64,000 nucleotides of DNA. It comes from Leptospira biflexa (GTDB lineage: Bacteria > Spirochaetota > DYNZ01). The notes under the pieces are model-generated. The model did no database searches, had not been told where the DNA came from, and saw only the letters and a list, made by a program, of their open reading frames with translations. The stretch's first letter is position 1. Each line of letters begins with the position of its first letter. The stretch is from assembly GCA_020720805.1 (NCBI GenBank), contig DYNZ01000009.1, positions 1 to 64,000 of the forward strand. The letters are read 5' to 3'. Of this stretch, positions 61,037 to 64,000 are shown one piece after another. A program made the position numbers and the translations under genes.

Positions 61037-63054
61037 TAGAAATTCCAACCCGCGCTAACAAGGATGCGCCGTTCTATGCCCAATCCTCCTTTAGTAAAAC
61101 TTACCAGCTCGCTTGCCGGATACCGGTATTTTTGATCAAACAAATTAAACACTCTTATATTCAAAAAAATACCGCTGAGCGCATGCACATAACGAGCATT
61201 CACGCCCATTAAAAAATAGGGATCACTTTGTTGCCCCAACCGGGTATAATCGCCAGCAGTGACTGTGGTGCCTTCATCCCATTGCCAATCGCTGTACATC
61301 GCGTCAGTATAAAGTCCATCCATCTGCACACTAAAACTCTGCAAAGAGTAGGAAAAAGCAAATTTTGCTAACTGCACGGGGGAATTCCCCACAGCAATTT
61401 CTGGATTGTTCTCGTCCTTGGTAATTTGATATCCATAACTGGCCTTAATCTGCCACCCTACTGCTGGACGTCCGATCAACGAAATCTCAACACCATAACT
61501 TTCCCATTTTCCTGAGTTATCCTCTTTTCGAACATATCCAATTCCATCATATTGCTGTGATACACGCAAAATTTTTCCAATGGAGTTATAATAGAGTGCC
61601 GTAGTCATCTGCCATTTGGGGAACAAGGCCAGATAATCTACCTCATAGGTCTGGATCTGTTCAGGATCAGACACATCACGACTGCGATTGGTCTGGTAAG
61701 CCTGGCCATAGATCCATTTTGTAACGTGCCTTTTATTCAATCGATAGATCAAACTTGCGCGCGGCGTAAAAAGGTAACGTTCCTGGTACTTATAAACCTG
61801 ATCATAGATCTCGGTTCCCTCATAACCACTACCATCAATCGAATAGCCATCTACAAAAGCGAGCCGGCCTCCAAGCACCGCCTCTAATCTTCGGTTAATT
61901 TTCCAATCAACCTGGGAAAAGAGATCCAAGGAAAAAATGGAATCACTGGTGTAATGGCGATTGTACTCGATATCCTGGATCGTGAACTCATTCTCGATCC
62001 CAAAAAGATAACGAGCCTGCGCGCCAACTGTCCAGGTTAGTTGCCGCAAAAAACGATAATTTGTGACTAACTCCGCCTCTATGCGTCGAGACCGCTGCAT
62101 TTGTCCGCCCGAATCCGCCGGGGTCATAAAATCAAAATCCACATCATAGGACTCTTCGCTGAAGATTACCAGACCTTTCCAGTTCCAGTTGGGTCGAATA
62201 TCAGCTTGATAGCTGATCGCTGCATGGTATTGCGTAAGCAGTAGATCATTGCCTTGGTGAAAGTGAGGGCTAAAGGTATAAAAGCCATAGTTCATACGGC
62301 TGAAGCGGGCATCAACCACCAGACCGCAATAATTCCAGGAGAGATCAACATTGTAGTTGTTATGCCCCAAGGTATCGAGCTCTCTTTTCATCAAGGGATC
62401 TGTCAGCAGTTCTGGAGGGTATGGCTGGCGAATACCATCGCTATGGTACCAGCCGGCATTGAGCGCCATGGATCCCCCTTGAAAAATGGTTCCGGCACGA
62501 ACAAAGCCCTTTCCTGTGGAGCCACTGCCGCCGGACAGGACGACCTGACCGGAATTTTTCTCGCGGATATCATTGGTTACTATATTGATAGAACCAAAAA
62601 AGGCGTTATTTCCGTATATGACACTCATCGGTCCCTTGACGATTTCGATCCGATCAATGGATTCAATGGGAATATGAAACAGGGAACGCCCGGGAATCGA
62701 CATGGCCTTGATGCGGTTTGGATGCAGTATCACGCCATTGAGCATCACAGCGTAGCTTCCTCCGAGAGTACCGCGAAATCCTACCTTAAAATCCTCATAA
62801 TCATCGATATGAAACAGGCCAGGAACATGCATGATCAACTCTTCCAGAGTCGAATATCCCGCCCTCTCTATATCATCTCTCGTGATGATATAAACGCTGG
62901 CAGGGATATCCTGCACCTTTTCCGCTTTTTTCCCTGCAGAATAGATCTGCACATCCATCAATTCTTGGAGTGAAAGATCGTAGATACTCCCGTTTTTTTG
63001 AGCAAAGAGAGAAATGGGCAAAAGGAGCATCAGAAAGAAAACCCAGATTCTCAT
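61036..63054 (-). CDS. TonB-dependent outer-membrane receptor
   Basis: A 672-residue outer-membrane protein. A signal peptide (residues 1-19, ending SLFAQ) precedes a short Ser/Leu-rich linker and the plug domain with DIPASVYIITRDDIERAGY, STLEELIMHVPGLF, AVMLNGVILHPNR and IDRIEIVKGPMSVIYGNNAF. A 22-strand barrel is expected, ending in the outer-membrane C-terminal residue F (SAGWNF). The closest style is BtuB/catecholate-like receptors, but the substrate is unknown. The start ATG at 63,054 with GGGG upstream is used; the frame is open further up without a good start. It heads the receptor-YfiR-kinase operon. Confidence 0.93.
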   Translation of the reverse strand: MRIWVFFLMLLLPISLFAQKNGSIYDLSLQELMDVQIYSAGKKAEKVQDIPASVYIITRDDIERAGYSTLEELIMHVPGLFHIDDYEDFKVGFRGTLGGSYAVMLNGVILHPNRIKAMSIPGRSLFHIPIESIDRIEIVKGPMSVIYGNNAFFGSINIVTNDIREKNSGQVVLSGGSGSTGKGFVRAGTIFQGGSMALNAGWYHSDGIRQPYPPELLTDPLMKRELDTLGHNNYNVDLSWNYCGLVVDARFSRMNYGFYTFSPHFHQGNDLLLTQYHAAISYQADIRPNWNWKGLVIFSEESYDVDFDFMTPADSGGQMQRSRRIEAELVTNYRFLRQLTWTVGAQARYLFGIENEFTIQDIEYNRHYTSDSIFSLDLFSQVDWKINRRLEAVLGGRLAFVDGYSIDGSGYEGTEIYDQVYKYQERYLFTPRASLIYRLNKRHVTKWIYGQAYQTNRSRDVSDPEQIQTYEVDYLALFPKWQMTTALYYNSIGKILRVSQQYDGIGYVRKEDNSGKWESYGVEISLIGRPAVGWQIKASYGYQITKDENNPEIAVGNSPVQLAKFAFSYSLQSFSVQMDGLYTDAMYSDWQWDEGTTVTAGDYTRLGQQSDPYFLMGVNARYVHALSGIFLNIRVFNLFDQKYRYPASELVSFTKGGLGIERRILVSAGWNF

Positions 63055-63501
63055 AAATCCCCCTTCATGCTCACCTATTGCAGGATACCATCGACCGAAG
63101 TTTACCAACTTCATTCCCTGTTTGGGTTCAAGGCGAAACATTAAAAAAAAAATCGACCCTCTCTTCCAGAGAAAAAGATCTCAATTTTTCGCCCATTCCA
63201 GGTTATGAAATCATTGTAGGAGCCTAATAGATGGTCGTTGATAATCGCAGGCATCCTCAAAAAAAAACTCAGTCAAGTAAAAAAAAGGATTCCCGATAAG
63301 GATCCTCTTCAAAGCATCTGAAACGCACATTCAGTAATACCAATAAGCATCGATGCTTCGATATACTCAGCACAAGTGACCAGTTGGGCAATGCCATAAC
63401 CGCGTCCTTTTGGTTCAAACTCCATTGCAAACAGTATATAGTCCCAGAACAAAACTGCGAATAGATACGACGGGATAGGTTGTTTTGTTAAAACAGATCG
63501 C
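63055..63501. other. Intergenic region with repeat copy D
   Basis: No gene is seen. It holds repeat copy D (63,335-63,440) and the promoter region of the TonB-receptor gene. Several A/T runs occur around 63,140-63,300. I found no cobalamin, TPP or other riboswitch pattern and no obvious Fur-like box, but I cannot exclude one. Confidence 0.4.
63335..63440 (-). repeat. Dispersed intergenic repeat, copy D
   Basis: Reverse-complemented, it reads TACTGTTTGCAATGG, then CCAAAAGGACGCGGTTATGG, then ATCGAAGCATCGATGCT. It thus matches both ends of copy B but lacks B's middle part, and its first module matches copy A. It lies between the TonB-receptor operon and the gene ending at 63,502. Confidence 0.88.
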
Positions 63502-63840
63502 TTACCCCAGTTTGGAAAAAATATTCCTCAGGGAATTTCCAATAGAGGAGTTATCATCCATAACCAGTTGTTTAAGATTGCTCAAGGAGATCTGATTCCC
63601 CCCGACCTTTTTCATAATCTCCTGGATGTCTCCAGTATCTGTCTCAGGATTTTCGGATAGTGTATTCAGATCTACCTGAATATCATCATTGCTTTTTTTA
63701 TCCTGATAGAGCTGCTGAAATTTACTCATTAAATCGCCGCTGCCTCCCAACAGATTCGCCATATTACCATTTAAAAGATCACCCAGTCCACCGCTACCGC
63801 TGCCCATAAGCCCGCCTACAATTTTATCAAGAATACCCAT
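63502..63840 (-). CDS. Small protein of unknown function, Gly-rich N-terminus
   Basis: A 112-residue protein starting MGILDKIVGGLMGSGSGG. The N-terminal about 40 residues are rich in Gly, Leu and Asn; the rest is acidic and helical (DLNTLSENPETDTGDIQEIM, LSNLKQLVMDDNSSIG). GGGAG lies seven bases before the ATG at 63,840, so this start is preferred over the longer frame. The opening resembles YidB/DUF937-like proteins (GLLDxVLGG...), but the similarity is weak and I do not claim it. It is read toward repeat copy D. Confidence 0.55.
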   Translation of the reverse strand: MGILDKIVGGLMGSGSGGLGDLLNGNMANLLGGSGDLMSKFQQLYQDKKSNDDIQVDLNTLSENPETDTGDIQEIMKKVGGNQISLSNLKQLVMDDNSSIGNSLRNIFSKLG

Positions 63841-64000
63841 TTCCAAACTCCCGTTACCCAGATTTAAAATAGAATCAGTGATCTTTGACAAACACTGATA
63901 TTTCATCTATAATCTTAAAAAGGAAAGTCCGGATAATTCAAGCAATATTTTTTTCTATTGCAGCACAAAGAACCATATCGCAGTAAAATGCAGGGCTGAC

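Noticed and set aside
63055-63501. A cobalamin or other riboswitch upstream of the TonB-receptor gene
   Set aside because: No conserved riboswitch core could be found by eye; covariance-model search would be needed to exclude it.

Overview
The window looks like a chromosomal segment of a double-membrane, chemotactic bacterium. It carries an LptC/OstA-like/LptB export set, a TonB-dependent receptor, two methyl-accepting chemotaxis proteins, sigma-54, and an HPr/HPr-kinase pair with no sugar-specific PTS genes in view. That combination, together with a Maf/DUF115 protein, an orphan PASTA protein and CsgG/TolB-like proteins, points to Spirochaetota. This assignment is inference from gene content; no rRNA or other marker is present.

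Layout. 1-4.8 kb: small membrane protein, hemolysin III, ADP-ribosylglycohydrolase, a broken Rrf2 regulator and a PilJ/NarX-type chemoreceptor. 4.8-28.1 kb: an almost gapless minus-strand run of 23 genes. In transcription order it is yebC, ruvC, ruvA, a UvrD/PcrA helicase, lptC, an OstA-like gene, lptB, rpoN, a long hpf, hprK, ptsH, a divergent uracil-DNA-glycosylase-like gene, priA, def, fmt, a PASTA protein, rpe, rpsP, khpA, rimM, trmD, and two histidine-kinase genes. 28.2-34 kb: lipoprotein, hydrolase, an OppC-like permease and a helicase-associated-domain protein. 34-43 kb (plus strand): signal peptidase I, a PASTA-tailed penicillin-binding protein, a DUF115 protein, tilS, speE and a lipoprotein with an HEFTH zinc motif. 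43-47.4 kb: ACT protein, M23 peptidase, aldo/keto reductase and an MFS pump.

47.4-53 kb is accessory: a vapBC-like module, DUF1566 proteins, a decayed IS200/RayT-like transposase, palindromic repeats, small insertions, and several genes interrupted at homopolymers. 53-56 kb holds the most unusual locus: a three-domain protein (isochorismatase-like, phosphotransferase-like, dual-specificity phosphatase) overlapping a ferritin-like gene. 56-63 kb is a signalling locus: TonB receptor, YfiR-like protein, sensor kinase and chemoreceptor. A small unknown protein lies near the right end.

A modular intergenic repeat occurs at least four times (about 0, 35.5, 56.0 and 63.4 kb). It sits directly against gene ends or starts.
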